Part shown: positions 1 through 13,368 of the stretch, piece after piece | Position numbering within the stretch: the first letter of the stretch is position 1 | Layout of the letters: the number at the start of each line of letters is the position of its first letter | Assembly (NCBI GenBank): GCA_964030785.1 | Contig: OZ034966.1 | Span: 3,973,701 to 4,037,700, forward strand | Source: Siderastrea siderea | Lineage: Eukaryota; Cnidaria; Anthozoa; Scleractinia; Rhizangiidae | Length of the DNA: 64,000 nucleotides | Direction: 5' to 3' | The notes under the pieces: generated by a model | What the model was told of the DNA's origin: nothing | Seen by the model: the letters and a program-made list of their open reading frames with translations, nothing else | The model's database searches: none | Translations under genes and position numbers: made by a program

Positions 1-173
1 TCTTCGTTAGGACGTTATTCTTAGGCGACTTTTAGATGCTCCTGTTAAGCGCCCGGAAACCACTGCTTTTCTTGGGCAATCGAATTAAGTGCTGTGAAGT
101 GAAACTTGCAACCAGTAGCATGGCCAACAATTAGAACGCTGAGGATGAAATCACGATGTCAGCAAGGGGAAAC

Positions 174-382
174 CGGTCGTTTCGCCTACGATATATTTTG
201 TTTTTGTTTTTGTCTGCTAACGTCTTAAATGCCGACAGTAAATGAATTATATACTATTTTTCGTTCTTAAAGCGTGTTACCCTAGGAAAAGAAAAAGCAA
301 TATATTTAATTTCTCGTTCTCTAAGCGCGTCGAAGGTTAACCAACTGGCCTTGGGCGAAAAGACTCTTAGGCGAAACGACCG
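174..382. mobile_element. Short terminal-inverted-repeat element
   Basis: The motif CGGTCGTTTCGCCTA at the left end is repeated inverted at the right end (TAGGCGAAACGACCG), about 200 bp apart. There is no coding sequence between, so this is a non-autonomous (MITE-like) insertion. The same GGTCGTTTCGCC terminus and the internal phrase GCTAACGTCTTAA recur at 21645, in the large fold-back element of the DHPS first intron, so the two are probably one family. No clear target duplication was seen. Confidence 0.5.
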
Positions 383-484
383 CTAGCCTGCGCGCAGACG
401 TCTGGGAGACTAAACGACCGCAAGCGTAGGAAGCAATAGTTTGCTCAGTCGGCAAAGCGAATGGCCTGTTCAGAGGACAGATTA

Positions 485-584
485 TTAGACTGCGAGCAGT
501 CTCTCTTTTGCTCTAAAATCCGTGCAGAACGAAGCGCAAATAGCGAACGCGAGCGAGCACGATTTGAGACTGCTTGCAGTCTAA
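485..584. repeat. Fold-back MITE, about 100 bp
   Basis: TTAGACTGCGAGCAGTCTC on the left is matched by its near-perfect inverse (GAGACTGCTTGCAGTCTAA) on the right. The arms are about 20 bp with a GC-richer centre. The open frame that crosses it is a by-product of the repeat and not a gene. Confidence 0.5.
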
Positions 585-1186
585 CAGATTATGTGAACGG
601 AAGTTTTATCTTTTTTGTTACTGTTACTGTTTCTTTCTTTCGTAGAGAAAGCGTATCGAGTTTCTGTGAATAATTCTCGATATATTCGCGATTTTGTTAA
701 AAACGGGAGAAAGACCATGTTGTATTTATAGATTCTCTTCAAGTATTTCTCTCAGAACGTCCGATCGCATACCAACAAATGACCTCTCCGGAGAAAGGAG
801 AGGCGGTAAAACCGCTCGCGAGCGCTACGATCCTCTAGAGAAATAAGAGGCTATTCATGGCCTATTATCTTATTGTTTGTTAACAGCCACAAAAATAAAT
901 TTCCCGTTGCGATCAACTTGCAAAAAGGTCTGTGATATTTATTCAACAACAGTGTGTTTCCGGTAACAGAAAAGCTTTGTTGACAGCGAAAGCGGCGGAT
1001 TTTAACACCTATTGCTTTCGCGGCGCCTTGATCAAAATTCAAATATGAAAGGAATGCGGGGTCCACAACCCCGCATTCCTTAATGTACTTCCAGTTAGAC
1101 CCCGTAGCGTCTCGTCATGATTTGGTAAGGCAACCAGTGCGGCAAAGTTTCCAAAGATGGTACCGAAGATCACCGCAACATACTTT

Positions 1187-1221
<35 letters not shown>

Positions 1222-1994
1222 GACGCTCGAGCGCTAGCTGTTAAGCGATAGTTGAGGCAAGAATTTCCTTTCTTTTTCCTTGACTAGTAGTTATACAACC
1301 GGCTATGCTGATCACTGACCTTTACCAAAAAAAAAAAATTGACAGAAGTTAAGCCAGGTAAGTTCGATTTAAAAAAGTCAGGAACAGAGAAAAGGCAAGA
1401 ATGGTTATTTATATCACTTATGATAAAAATAGTATTCCTTTGCTTCCTTTAGAGGGAACTTGTCGCATTGCATCTGAAAAAGTACTTGGCCTGAAGCTAT
1501 TAAATCGAATTCCAGTGGTGGATAACCGAAAACGGTTTCCGCTCTTTGTTCCGCATACCTCGCCCCCGTGGAAACTTAGTGTTTACAAGGCTATTTAATA
1601 TTTTAGTGAAATTTTAGCGCCAACTGGAGGGCCATCGATTGTAACCGCTCCTTATAATCAACTGGCGATTTGGTCGTGGCCGGATTTCGCGGTGGTTTAT
1701 CGCAAGGAATTTGCAATTTATTGGCGACTCAGTTCTACCCTTGAATCAGGAGTCCTGTCTACCGCAGGAAGGAAACAACAGACTTTCTCTCTCCCCGCAA
1801 AGGAAATCTGTCGACAAAAACAATATTGCATGTAGAGCTGAACTGGGTAAATTCCCTTTGATCATATAAATAAGAAGATACTTAATTTCTTAAACTACCT
1901 CCGAGAAAAGGAAGAAAGCTCTATAGTCAAACAATCTTTAAAAATATCGATTGACCTTCATTAGAACGGTCATAATAGTTTTTACTCTAGTCCC
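585..1994. other. Intergenic, no gene recognised
   Basis: I see no splice-supported coding sequence here. There is a 27-base A run near 1192-1218 and a shorter one near 1326-1337. The short open frames lack splice sites, domains and any recognisable motif. Confidence 0.4.
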
Positions 1995-2707
1995 ATGAAA
2001 ATGACTGACTATTACAATTTCTGTGACTTTAATTGTAATTCATTGAATGAAGGTAAAATCAAACAATATGTAGATCTCATGAAAAAGAAATATATCTCTT
2101 GCTCTAGTGGAACCAAACCCTTCAACATTCGCAAAAACTTAGTCTTTATTACACATTCAAAAAGGATTATAACCTTTCTGCCTACCTAGATCTAAAAAGA
2201 AAGAACCCATCTAGAAAATCATTAGTAAAACTGAGAATTAGCAGTCATAAACTTCGGATTGAAACAGGTAGATACGACAAAATACCTCGTGATGAGAGGT
2301 TATGTAGTCTCTGCAATTGTAACAAAATTGAAGATGAAATTCATTTTTTACTAGATTGCCCGAGCTATTCTTCGATAAGAGACAGGTTCTTTTCTAAAAT
2401 AGAACCTAAAATCCCATTTCTACGACTATTATCACCTGAGACCTTATTGTCACATCTTTTGAATTGTACTGATTATTTTATAAATATTCAATTAATTTCA
2501 TTCATCTCGTCATGCTTTGAACAGAGAGACAAACTAGTTACAATGGCTACCTCTCTGAATGATTAAAAATAAGAAATGGTTGTAATCTCTTTAGTTATTT
2601 TAATTAAGTAAGAAATTAATAATTAAATTTTGAGTGGCTTTTGCAATACTGTAATACTTTGTTACAGTCATGCAAATAAAGCTTGTTGTTGTTGTTGTTG
2701 TTGTTGT
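1995..2707 (+). pseudogene. Decayed 3' end of a LINE (jockey/CR1/L2-like)
   Basis: Two adjoining frames give the C-terminal end of a LINE ORF2. The first runs from about 1995 to 2150. After a frameshift the second runs from about 2155 to the TAA at 2564-2566. The second frame has the phrase LVKLRISSHKLRIETGRY followed by a zinc-finger-like Cys-x2-Cys...His...Cys cluster (CSLCN...IHFLLDC), which is typical of the post-RT tail of these elements. About 120 bp of 3' UTR follows, with AATAAAG leading directly into a (GTT)n tail at about 2683-2707. Tails of simple repeat are usual for L2/CR1-type LINEs. The RT core is missing, so this is a 5'-truncated dead copy. Confidence 0.7.
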
Positions 2708-4311
2708 CGCTCACTGAGTTTGTACTTCACCTCCAAACTATGGGGAATAATTTATGATAGTGAAGGAAGGATATAAAGCCACAAGAGTATAATCTTGATC
2801 ATTGGAGAGTTCAGTGGAATGCCCGTTAGAATGCCGGCGTGTTCTTCTAGCTGCACGGCGGGGTTGGATAAAGTATTTTTCAGCCAATTTGGTCTGAAAA
2901 TGGTTATAGATTTTAGAGACAAGTTCTATAGGAAAACTACGTATTTTGGTCGGAAATAGGGGTGGGCTTTGGTGAACCAGGCGGGCAAAACACCAGTGAA
3001 TACTCCGCCCGAAACTCCTAGATATATGCCACCAGGTTTATCTCACAGGTACTCCTAACAAGGGTAGCCTGACTTGTAGTAGTAGTCAGGCACGTGCCTG
3101 TATACCACGTGTCCTTCTTGCTCACCCTTCCCTTTCGTGACCCCTGAAATCAAATCGCCTTTATCTAATATTCCCTTATAGTGACCCTGTTCCGGGCTGT
3201 GAGATTGATTTGACATGCTCGTCATCTGACCGGCATAGATATTGATCCCCGTCGTCGCATACTAGCAATCAATTTTAGAATGATCGGAATCAAGAGACCT
3301 CCCAACTGATAATATAAATCACGGAAATGGTCCAAAATCGGAAACATAGCTTAATCCTACAAGGGCAAAAAGTTAAAACATATGCAGCTTTAAAGAATCA
3401 AAAGTTACAAAATTCTCAAATTGAAATAACAGCTGGCTACTTAATATAATATGGGCATTGAAAAGCTGAGGCAGAGTCACTCGTGAAGACATAGATGTGA
3501 CGTCATTCGAAATAACTGCGCTGTAGCCAAAAAATTAATTGTAATACCACAGTATTCAATACTTGGCCAACATTAAGATGGTTCAGTAGTAGGCACTTTC
3601 TAGCAAAGCGCCCGGAACCGGTGGTTTTGTCAATGTATACGTCGAAAAATGAAGTTCCCATGTGAACTGAAGTGTTTGCTCAGTGGGAGAAAAGAAACTT
3701 ATCTGACTGAAGCCTGGAAAAATGTTTTCAGCGTAATAAAAACTCCAGCTGTCCGCAAAGAAACTTCTAGTAATGGTTGTTGTTAGTGATGTCAGAAACA
3801 AAAAACTGAAACAAAACAAAACAACAAAAACCGTAAAAGATTAAAAATATATATATAAAGAGAAAGGCTAGCCGGCTTACGGAGTATATTGAATGTAGTT
3901 AGGTAGTCAGATATGTCAAAAATTCTCTGCTCGAGTAGGATTGTGGAGTTTAGAGTGTTAAGCCGTTGATAACATGTCTTCCCTCATTATCAAACTGAAT
4001 TCTATATGTTCGGATTCTTTCGCTGAATGCCATTCTTGAAGTGGCAGGAAATTGCAGGAGCGGACTCACTTTCTCCCACATTCCGAGCTGTGAATTTCAA
4101 TTTAATTTACTTTATAAAGCAGTTTTTAATTGAGTGTCGAAAGTTATGTTGTGTTTACTTTGGTTTTGATCACTAGGCTCTTTGATTGGTTAAAAAATCT
4201 TGCGGAACTTTCTCAACTAATCAGTCGAAAAACCGAAGCCAATTGTGACTTGCTCGCAACCTCGTTCCCAGAGTTCTCTCTCTTGCGTTTTCCCGCGTTT
4301 ATGGAATTAGT
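2708..4311. other. Intergenic, nothing recognised
   Basis: AT-rich sequence with short (TA)n near 3848-3858. No frame shows a domain or a convincing splice pair. Confidence 0.4.
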
Positions 4312-4395
4312 CACCCTGGGTGCCAGAGGCCTTCTCGAGGTCATATTACACGCCTCTTATGTTTGTGCGCGAGAGAACCTCTGGTACCCAGGGTA
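4312..4395. repeat. Small fold-back MITE (CCCTGGGTACCAGAGG family)
   Basis: ACCCTGGGTGCCAGAGGCC on the left is the inverse of the right end CCTCTGGTACCCAGGGT. The arms are about 25 bp and the whole unit about 85 bp. I see no target duplication. Confidence 0.5.
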
Positions 4396-5623
4396 GGCAT
4401 TAGTATGTTCAGACTAGGAAAAGTTCAGGAATATCTGCTCAGAAATTTCCGGTTTTCCTCAACTCTCTCACAGGGTTTTTTTAATGAAATCGTGACGGTA
4501 TTCTTTTCTCGAACGACAAGAGGCGAAAACATCTATAAAACAACGTTCTTTTAATGAACTCAGGTATTTACATAAATATTTACGCAATACACAAAAAGGC
4601 TTTTCGTCTTTACAGCAATCTGTACGAGTCTATTTAGTACTCATAAGAGGCTTCTCTCTAGATACACACCGCTGCAAACATTATGATGAATTCATACAGG
4701 GCAAACGTTGAAAGAAGTTTTTTTTACATGACGCTGAACTTGCAACCCTTCTAAAAGACAAGTTCTGTAACGCTATTTGCCTTTTTCCATTATTACAAAA
4801 CTCTAATTGTTTATGTACAGGATTAGTTTAATACCTAAGGTGTTTTGACAAACATACCGTGACTAACAAGTAAGGTCCCATTTCATGGAGCATAGATAAG
4901 GTCCAACCTGTTTTGTCAGACGAACACACACTCTGTGTACAAAAATCCATCATTTTCCCATATCACTTGCGTACAGGATTAGGTTTGTAATGTTTGGTGT
5001 CGTACACACTGAACGAAAAGCAGTTTCATATTTTGTAAACCATTACCCCAAAGGAAAAAAACATGCTTTAAAACATACTTTTGTTAAACAACGAAATTGT
5101 AATACGTACATTAATTACACGATTTCTGGCGAGGTTTTGCCTTAAAAGACAACAATTTCTTTCCTATTACGCGAGCTCTTTGAGTGAATCTGTGTTTAAA
5201 GTTGTACGTTATTCATGAAGTGTGAGCTTGAAAGTGACTTTTTAACAATCAAACAAACCTTTCAAGACTTACAAGTACAATTGCAAATTAAACATTTTCT
5301 CGAAACTTGATCACTTGCAACACAAATATTCCCTCGAAAACCTGACTTCATAGCTTAGTGTCCTAACTACCCTCTCCATGCACAAATTGTTGCTATTGTC
5401 TTTGTGGCGTCGGCCAGCTATTCTGGAAAAGACTTGTTTACAACAACGATATCGCAAAAATAAATTCAGTCTCGTCAGTACAGTATTAAGAGTACATTCA
5501 TCTCGCATAAATTTCTTGTAAGTACTAAGATTTTCACCACAGAGATTCTTTTACATATTTTACAAAGCACCCTTCGTAAAAAACTTAATTTGCCTTCTTG
5601 TCTTGTTTGGTTATTTAAAACGT
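4396..5623. other. AT-rich stretch, possible 3' UTR of the minus-strand ciliary gene
   Basis: No coding sequence is recognised. Because the preferred last exon of the BBOF1-like gene stops at 5624, part of this stretch may be its 3' untranslated region. I did not find a poly(A) signal that would settle this. Confidence 0.3.
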
Positions 5624-8600
5624 TTAAGGTATTCTACCACGTGACCCACTGCCAACAGGTAGCTCTGTTCTGATTGGTGAACGATAGTCATGTGACAGAG
5701 AATGGCCAGAGGAGGTAGGACTCCGCTTGGAAAGAAGCTGATCAGCGAAAAACATGGCCTGAAAAAACAAATACAGAATGTTACAATAACTGACAAATTA
5801 CTATCTAGGCAGACATAATCATGGCCAACTTTTCAAAGCTTGCACCCCAGTTAAGAGAATGCATGAGAAGTTGCTTCCTCCCCACCCCCCCCCCTTCCCC
5901 ACATCCGTTGGTTTTACCTATTATGACATCAAATAGGCCATTTCCGTATTGCCTTGTGCCTCTTTTTCAAAGACAGGCTTCGTGCAAAACTTTTCATATG
6001 AAGATGAGTTTTATCTGCATGTGAATGAAAACTCATTTTCATATAAAAGGCTCTGTACCAAGACTCGCTTTGAAAAAGAGGTACAAGACAACTCGGAAAT
6101 GGCCTATTCTAAAGACGCCCTTCAAAGAAAGAAACTGAAGTTTGACAATCCTCCAAAAACTCTTACATGTCAAATACAAGTTTGACTATGCAAAAAGTTT
6201 TTTAAAAAGTTGTCGAGAGTAGAGACTAGTCTCATTTCTCGCTATCACCAAAGTTTGAACATTTTTGCTAACTGCTGTTGCAAAGTTTAAACACAAGGCA
6301 CCTTTTGATAAACTGAAGACGCAAAATTCGCACGAATTAAGGAAAGCAGGTCACAACTGGTGCTTGCAAATAAAATCACCAGAAGCTTTACTCACACTTA
6401 CATACTGTAGACACACTTTACTGACACTTGCATACTCGCATCAATCACATTCTTGCATATATGCATTAGTCAAAACTGCAGACTTGCATCAGACATCCTT
6501 GCGTAGTTGCATCAATCACACTTGCATACTTGCATTAGTCACACTTACATACTCGCATTAGCCACACTTGCATACTTGCATCCTGTAGACTCCTGCAATC
6601 TCGTAATGCCCTGCTTTCTCAAAGTGAAACCAGTTTCCCTTGGGTAATGTTTGGTAGCTATTTACCACTGGTTACCTTGAAGTCCCATTACCCTGAGTAA
6701 TTCTCTGTTTCCCTTGCATGTTCGAGATACCAGGAGTCTACCACATATACATGTAGAACATCTTGTGGATTTGTGTGGTACACCAAAGGCATTCCCCACA
6801 CAAAAGGCAAAAAGCTCTACTCTTGAACAAAATCTCACCTTTTGAGCACTGACGGTTTGTACACCAACACTTCTTGTCTGCTTGGTGATTGGAGCCAATG
6901 GTGAAGTAGCCCTAGTCCTCTCTCCAAGCTTTGGGTGCGACCTGGGAACTATTCCCAGATCTCCCAGCTTGTAATGGGGAAGAGGGCGGTTAACTGCAGC
7001 TGCAACAGCCTGGGACTTAGAGGGAGGTGTCCTAAGAAAATAGATGAATGAAGAATCCTAGAATTACACTTGAAGCAACCATGACGATCTATTACAAACA
7101 ACTTATCTAGAGAAAACAAATTTCTTTAAAATTATCCTGAGCAGAGCTCAATCAATTTTTTTCTTGGAACAATAAAGTCACATCCTAAAAACCAGAGTTA
7201 AACTAAACATATTGATTTCATTAATTTCATATTAATTTTTATATCTGTGTGTATATGGCAAAATTTCTAGCATTATACATTGGGAACACTGTGTTCCAGG
7301 GTTCATTTTGAATGCCTTATCTGAATTAATGTCCTTTTCAGTTTTAACCATGACCCCAATGAATTATTAGACTAAGTACTCTTGGGATTCAAAGAACAAC
7401 AAACAGTCAAAGTATATAAAACTTACTCCTTCTTCTTGTAAATGTGTCTTCCAATATCAGGACTGGGGCTTGAGTACCCTCTTGTCTCAACGGTTGGCAT
7501 AAAATCTTTTGCACTTGGACCAACACCGAACTTTGCAGCATCATTTAGAATTCCTAGGAGAGTCTGAACGAGGTTCTCACGCTGAGAAACAGCTTCTGCT
7601 TCATCACGTTTTCCATCAACAACAGTGGGGGCCTGAACGGATGAAAAGAAATATATTTAAATAACACAAGTAGCTATACATCTGAAGCACTAATGAACAA
7701 AATAACCAGAGGATTGTTGGGATGCATTGGTCAAGTCTTAACCTTAGCTACAGTGTACCTCTATTTTAATATCTTTATCTTGTAATTTATTACCTTTTTA
7801 AACTTTTTATGGCCTAACATCTCTAATTTATGACTGATCACCGATTTATACCAGCATTTCTTGTTTTAAGATCTGCTGATCATTATTTTTTTGGCAGTAT
7901 AAATAAAGGCATTCAAATTTAGCTTGGTAAATAACTCTAATTTCAGCAAGACTTGGAAACAGTGTCAGAAAATGTAACTTGGGCTCTGTCAGTTCCAAGT
8001 AGTACACTTTCTAGTGCAAACTTTTTTAGACTACAAGAGGTGACAGCTTTGGAAGGTATGAACATGCCAGACCATCAAGGCTGTTAATAATCAAAGGTCT
8101 TACAAAGGAACATACATCAGTGATCAGTTACCCAGTAAGAGCAACCTTCAAGGTCAAATCATATTACATTTCCAGCATAAAACATCTTACCACTAGTGAA
8201 GATCTGAGAGCCTGTGCAGCCTGGGAAAGAATTCCAGTCAACTCATCTTTCTTCTTCATTGACAAATCTCTGTCCCTTGTTACTTTGATAAGTTCTGTCT
8301 CTAAAGCTTCCTTCTTTTCTGTGGTCGACTGTCAAGAGAAATAAAAAATAATAATTATCTCAAAGCACTATTGGGCTGAAAATATTTTTTCTTTATTGAA
8401 TGGACATGACCCTGGCAGTAACCATTCTGATAAGAAATATTGCCTTTAACCCTTTAACCGGCAGATTTTTTAAGGAATTGTTATCACTGCAAGTGTGTTG
8501 CATAATTTTGGCAACAGCTTCTATACTATAACTCCAAGGGCTGTTAAACCACATATCAAAATGTTCATCATCAAATGGTCTTTCAAACAGAGCAATAAAA

Positions 8601-11600
8601 CATGAAGCAAGCATTATCGTCAATATTTTACAAAATTCTTTCGAATTTCAACTCTGAAAGGGCACTCGGCACCCAAAGCTGCTTCTTCCCCATGCGTCAA
8701 TCGCCATTGCGAGTCAGAAATACTTGTTTTCCTTCCCTCAAACATTCATCTTCAGAATTGCAAGTATTGATTCCTGTTTAAGGTCAGTTGAAGAGAATCA
8801 CACCCAGTGCTATTCCTTAAACAGGGCTCGAGACTAACTTTTCAGCTTAGTAGCCAAGTGGCTAGTGAGAGGTTTGATTTCACTAGCCAAAATAAATTTT
8901 CACTAGCCAGACTGTTTTTGCATAATCTCATACTGTGTTCAATATGTCTAATTTTTAGCTGGGGTAAGTGCTGTAAAACATGCCTTTCTGTAATCTCAAA
9001 AGTGAAGAACTTGAATGTTGACTGTTCTTTCCAACAGTTAAAGATCCTCACACGAATACAAAGTACTATTTGCCTTCAGTTAAGTTCAAGGCAAATTCCC
9101 AGGCGCGATGTAGTTCACGCCTCTCTTTTCCGTTTCGTCAGGTCATGACAAATAACTCGTACGGAGAAATGTTGGGAAGACAAGACTAACATTGTACGAA
9201 CGTTGTAAGGTACGGAGAAACGTCAAAAAGACAAGACTGATACAGCACTCAACTCACGTACGGAAAAACGTCTACAAGAGAAGACTAGTAAATTAGCGTA
9301 TTTAAGTGCGGAGAAACATTGAGCAGAAAAACTTATAAGGTTCGAACTTACTAAGGTAAAGAGAAACATTGAAGAAGTCATATCAAACACGTTGGTTGCA
9401 AATGAGACGCTGCCAACGTACCAAAATACAGAGACTAATACAATATGCAACTACTAACTTACGGAGAAAGGTTATTAGACAAAACTAATTCTGTAAGAAC
9501 ATGTGTGACGTACGGAAGAACGCCGAACAGACAAACTGAACTGTTAAAGTGGGGCAATAAATTACGGAGAAACGTAAATGAGACAACTGAAATTGCACTA
9601 ACGTACGGATAAACGTTGAGAAGACAGGACTAATACCGTATGAACATACCAACGCACAGAGAAACGCTAAGCAGTGTCGACATATCGTACGAATGTACTA
9701 ACACACTGAAAACCTTAGGAAGAGCAGAACAATGCTGTGCGAACATGCTAATGTACAAACAAACGTTGAGAAGGCTAGACTAATAAATCGACGAACCTAC
9801 TTACGAACGGAGAAACGTGAAGACGTTGCGTAAAGAGAAACGCTGGGAAGAGAAGCTATTGTACAAACGTATAGCAATTAACGCAAAAAAGTCAACCAAA
9901 GACTAAAGAATTGTGTGAACCTACTAACGTGTAGATAAATATCATATGAACCCGATATGAATGCACTAATGGCACTTTCAAGGAAACGTATGGTGAAACG
10001 TTCTAAAAGCAGCTAATTTTGTTTGAACGTAGTAATGAGGGAGAAAACGTTGCCATCTGAGACAAGAATTAGTAGGGAAAAACGTTGAGAGGACAAAACA
10101 AATATCATACAAACATTATGATATCCTTTTACGGAATACGTTTTAGTTTCTGCTCACTCAGTTTGCTTTTGGAATCCAATCATCAGAAGCAGTATTTAGT
10201 TTGGTTTCCATCCGGTGCTTTACTGCTTTGAAATTTTCACTAGCCAAAATGGCTAGTGAAAGCGCAAAACTTACTAGCCAAAACAGAATTTCTACTAGTC
10301 TGTGACTAGTTGGCTACCGTTAGTCTCGAGCCCTGTTAAAGCTCAACAGATGACAAAAAATGTAATTTTAAAGCTCAAAAATTGGTAAATTTGGTACGAG
10401 CCACCACCCAAATCCACTCGAAAGCAAAGACACAACAACAACTTCATGTAAAATGCACTGAAACAGTCCAGGGGCCAAATCACGGAACTGCAGAGAGCAT
10501 TTACCACGCGAGGGTCCTTTCGCACATATATGTACGATTGCTGGTTAAAGGGTTAATTACTATGCAAGCATTTCATCCATGTCTCAATTCTCAATCCCCA
10601 GCAAAGGTGTCAGTACACTGTCAGACAATTAGCACATGCTCAAAGTGTTACATGCATGTTATGGACATTTGTCTGGACATCACGTCTGGTTACAGTAAAC
10701 TGTTGGGATTTTGTTGGACATAAAAAAGTTCTCGCCAGACATTATCTGATGACCAATTGTTATGGGCAGCTGTGCAGGAATCAAATCACATCATGCATAC
10801 TAGCAGCTCACCTTAAGTTCATCCTTCATGCTGTCCACCTGTGCTCGTAGCAGGTCCACCTCACTCTCCAAGTCCTTATGCTGTGCTTCACTCTCATCAT
10901 ATTCAACCAACATTTCCTCTTGCTGTTTGGCTTTCTCTGCTAACATGCGAATGATCTGAAAAAACATGAATCCAAATACATAATAAAATTAATATTTTAA
11001 AAACACATCTGCATATCATACCCAGGGCTTCACAAACCATTTACTTTGTGTTTATATGTCCCAAAAGCAACATTCAATAGAGTGTGTTCATATAGCGGCC
11101 ATGTTGGAGGAGTAAAACAATAAAAGCTATTTGCATTTATAAAAATAAAACTTTGTTCCCAATGGAAAGGAATTTTATTGTTTTCCTCGTCCAAAATGGC
11201 TGCTGCGAACACACTCCATACAGTCATGTAACTACAATGTAACATTAATATTTCAGTCATATCTGGTGAAAACAATATATTATTGTTTCAACATAAAAGA
11301 GGGTTTGGAAAAAAAGGAAAAAATTCAAACTAAAGGAAAGCAGGATCTAGGGCATACTTTTCTTGAAGACTCATGAAAACAACAAAAATTGTTCAAGAAA
11401 GTAGGAGAATGAGTTTGAGGATTGGTGGGTTACAATAGCAATTCAAAGGGAAGCAGTTGTTTTTGTCTGATACCAAAGGAGATCTGAGACAGCAGAAGAC
11501 AACTGTGCGAAATACTGGCTATCTTTGGTTTCTTAAGGAATTTGCCCACATATACAGCAATATTTTTGCACGGTTTATGACTACATGGAAAAAGCAGTTC

Positions 11601-13002
11601 TTAGCAAGGGCTATCAGAATCCAAAAAGAAAATTGGGGGTAACCACACATTTTTCAGAGATAATTGAGCTTAAATTTAGAAAGAAATTGTCATACATTCT
11701 TTGTATTTTAACACTTTTTAGAATTATGGTTACTTAATGATCTCTGAAAATTGTGTGGTTACCCACAGTTTCCTTTTTGGATTCCGATGACTCTTGCTAA
11801 GATCTGCTTTTTCCCCATAGTCATAACCTTTGCAAAAATACATCTGTATTAGGAGGCACCATCCTTAAACAAAAATCTGTTTCTCTTGGATACTGCTTTA
11901 TCTGCAGTTCAAATTTGTTGCAGCACAACAATTTTACCTTCTGATTGCTGCTGTTTTTCTTGGCCAGTTCCTTCTCATTATGTTCCAGCATATCAATCTG
12001 TAGCTTCATCTTCTTCTCCTTGACTCTCAGTTCATCATTTTCTTGAATGAGTTCCATGGTTTTGTCTGACATCTTAGCAAGCTGTGCATTGATTGAGACA
12101 TTCTCTCTGATTGTTCTTTTTGTTGTTTCAGCCATCTGTTTGTTTGATACCTTTCTAAATTCTGCAGCAACTTGATTCAGTCTCAAGACCATCTCTTTCT
12201 TCAATCTGAGAGGAAAAAACTCAAAGGGTCCAGTCATGAAAGCAACACCCTAAGAGCCAATATTTGTTTATGGTTTGATACCCCTAGTGCAAACTATGCA
12301 AATTGCCACCAGATGTGGCGCACTTTGCTTGCAGAAATTGGAGTGTTAAGACGTTTGATTGGAAAAGCAAAAGCTGGTGGGATGATTCTTGTTGTGTATA
12401 TACTTGTATACTTGTAGTGATTTTAACCCATTGTGTGATGATTACAAACATTTCTTCCAGACCTGCCCGACTACTATGACGCAAATTTTTGCCAAGCATC
12501 CAGATTGCCACAACATGGCAATCACTCAGACGATTAGTGATCAATTTCACCTCCAATTCGACAGCAATTAGTATTATTTCCCTGGTGTGCTACTCCCCAA
12601 ACAAAACAATCAGATTTTGTATTTAACCGTACCTATAACAAGATGCTAGATTGTGATTGGTTCTCAGTGCACCTATTTGATATGTAATTGGAGGGTGTCC
12701 AATTACAGCTGTCCAATTTGAACGTTTTGTAACTGGACAGCTGTAATTGGACAACTACGTTATGTACGTGTCAATCAGGTGCACTGAAATGGGCTCTTTT
12801 TATAGCTGTTTCTCCATAGCTGCTTGCAAAACTGATAATTAAAAATATATCCCCAAAGCAGGTAGATTTTCAGACCTCGCATTTTGTTATAGATATGATT
12901 AATTGGTAACTGGACTTCATGTCGTACAATTTGGGGGTAATTATGCTCGTAATTTCAAGAATTTCAAATCGTCCTCACCCTACGCGCTCGGCTGATTTAA
13001 AG

Positions 13003-13039
<37 letters not shown>

Positions 13040-13337
13040 AGTCCAATTACCATTACTAATCATAACTATAACAAAATTCTCGAATGTGATTGGCTATCAC
13101 CAGCCATGATTTGAGCATTAATAGGACAGTTAGGACAGTGTAATTGGACAGTGTACGCGTCATGCCTAAGTAATTGGACAGTACGCGTCAGAGCGCGCGC
13201 GCTAATGGATCAGTTACACTTGAATAAGTTCTTTTTTTGTATCGTGAAACTGTTGTCAATTCCTTCTCCAGTAGGTTTTCTCCCTTTTCTTTTGCTAATT
13301 TTGTTATAGATATGATTAATTGGTAACAGGACTTCGT

Positions 13338-13368
<31 letters not shown>

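Larger units (their letters stand above)
8446..10556. mobile_element. Outer TTAACCCTTTAACC element hosting a second insertion
   Basis: TTAACCCTTTAACCGGCAG at the left end matches the inverse of CTGGTTAAAGGGTTAA at the right end. The TIR is about 16 bp. The span contains the 1.5-kb element at 8820-10337, so its own length without the insert would be about 600 bp. It lies wholly in BBOF1 intron 3. Confidence 0.45.

Noticed and set aside
4130..4396. 88-codon frame
   Set aside because: Its end lies in a fold-back MITE and the rest lacks any recognisable feature.
5932..6108. Short coding frames around 5821-6185
   Set aside because: They run through an inverted-repeat MITE in a BBOF1 intron.
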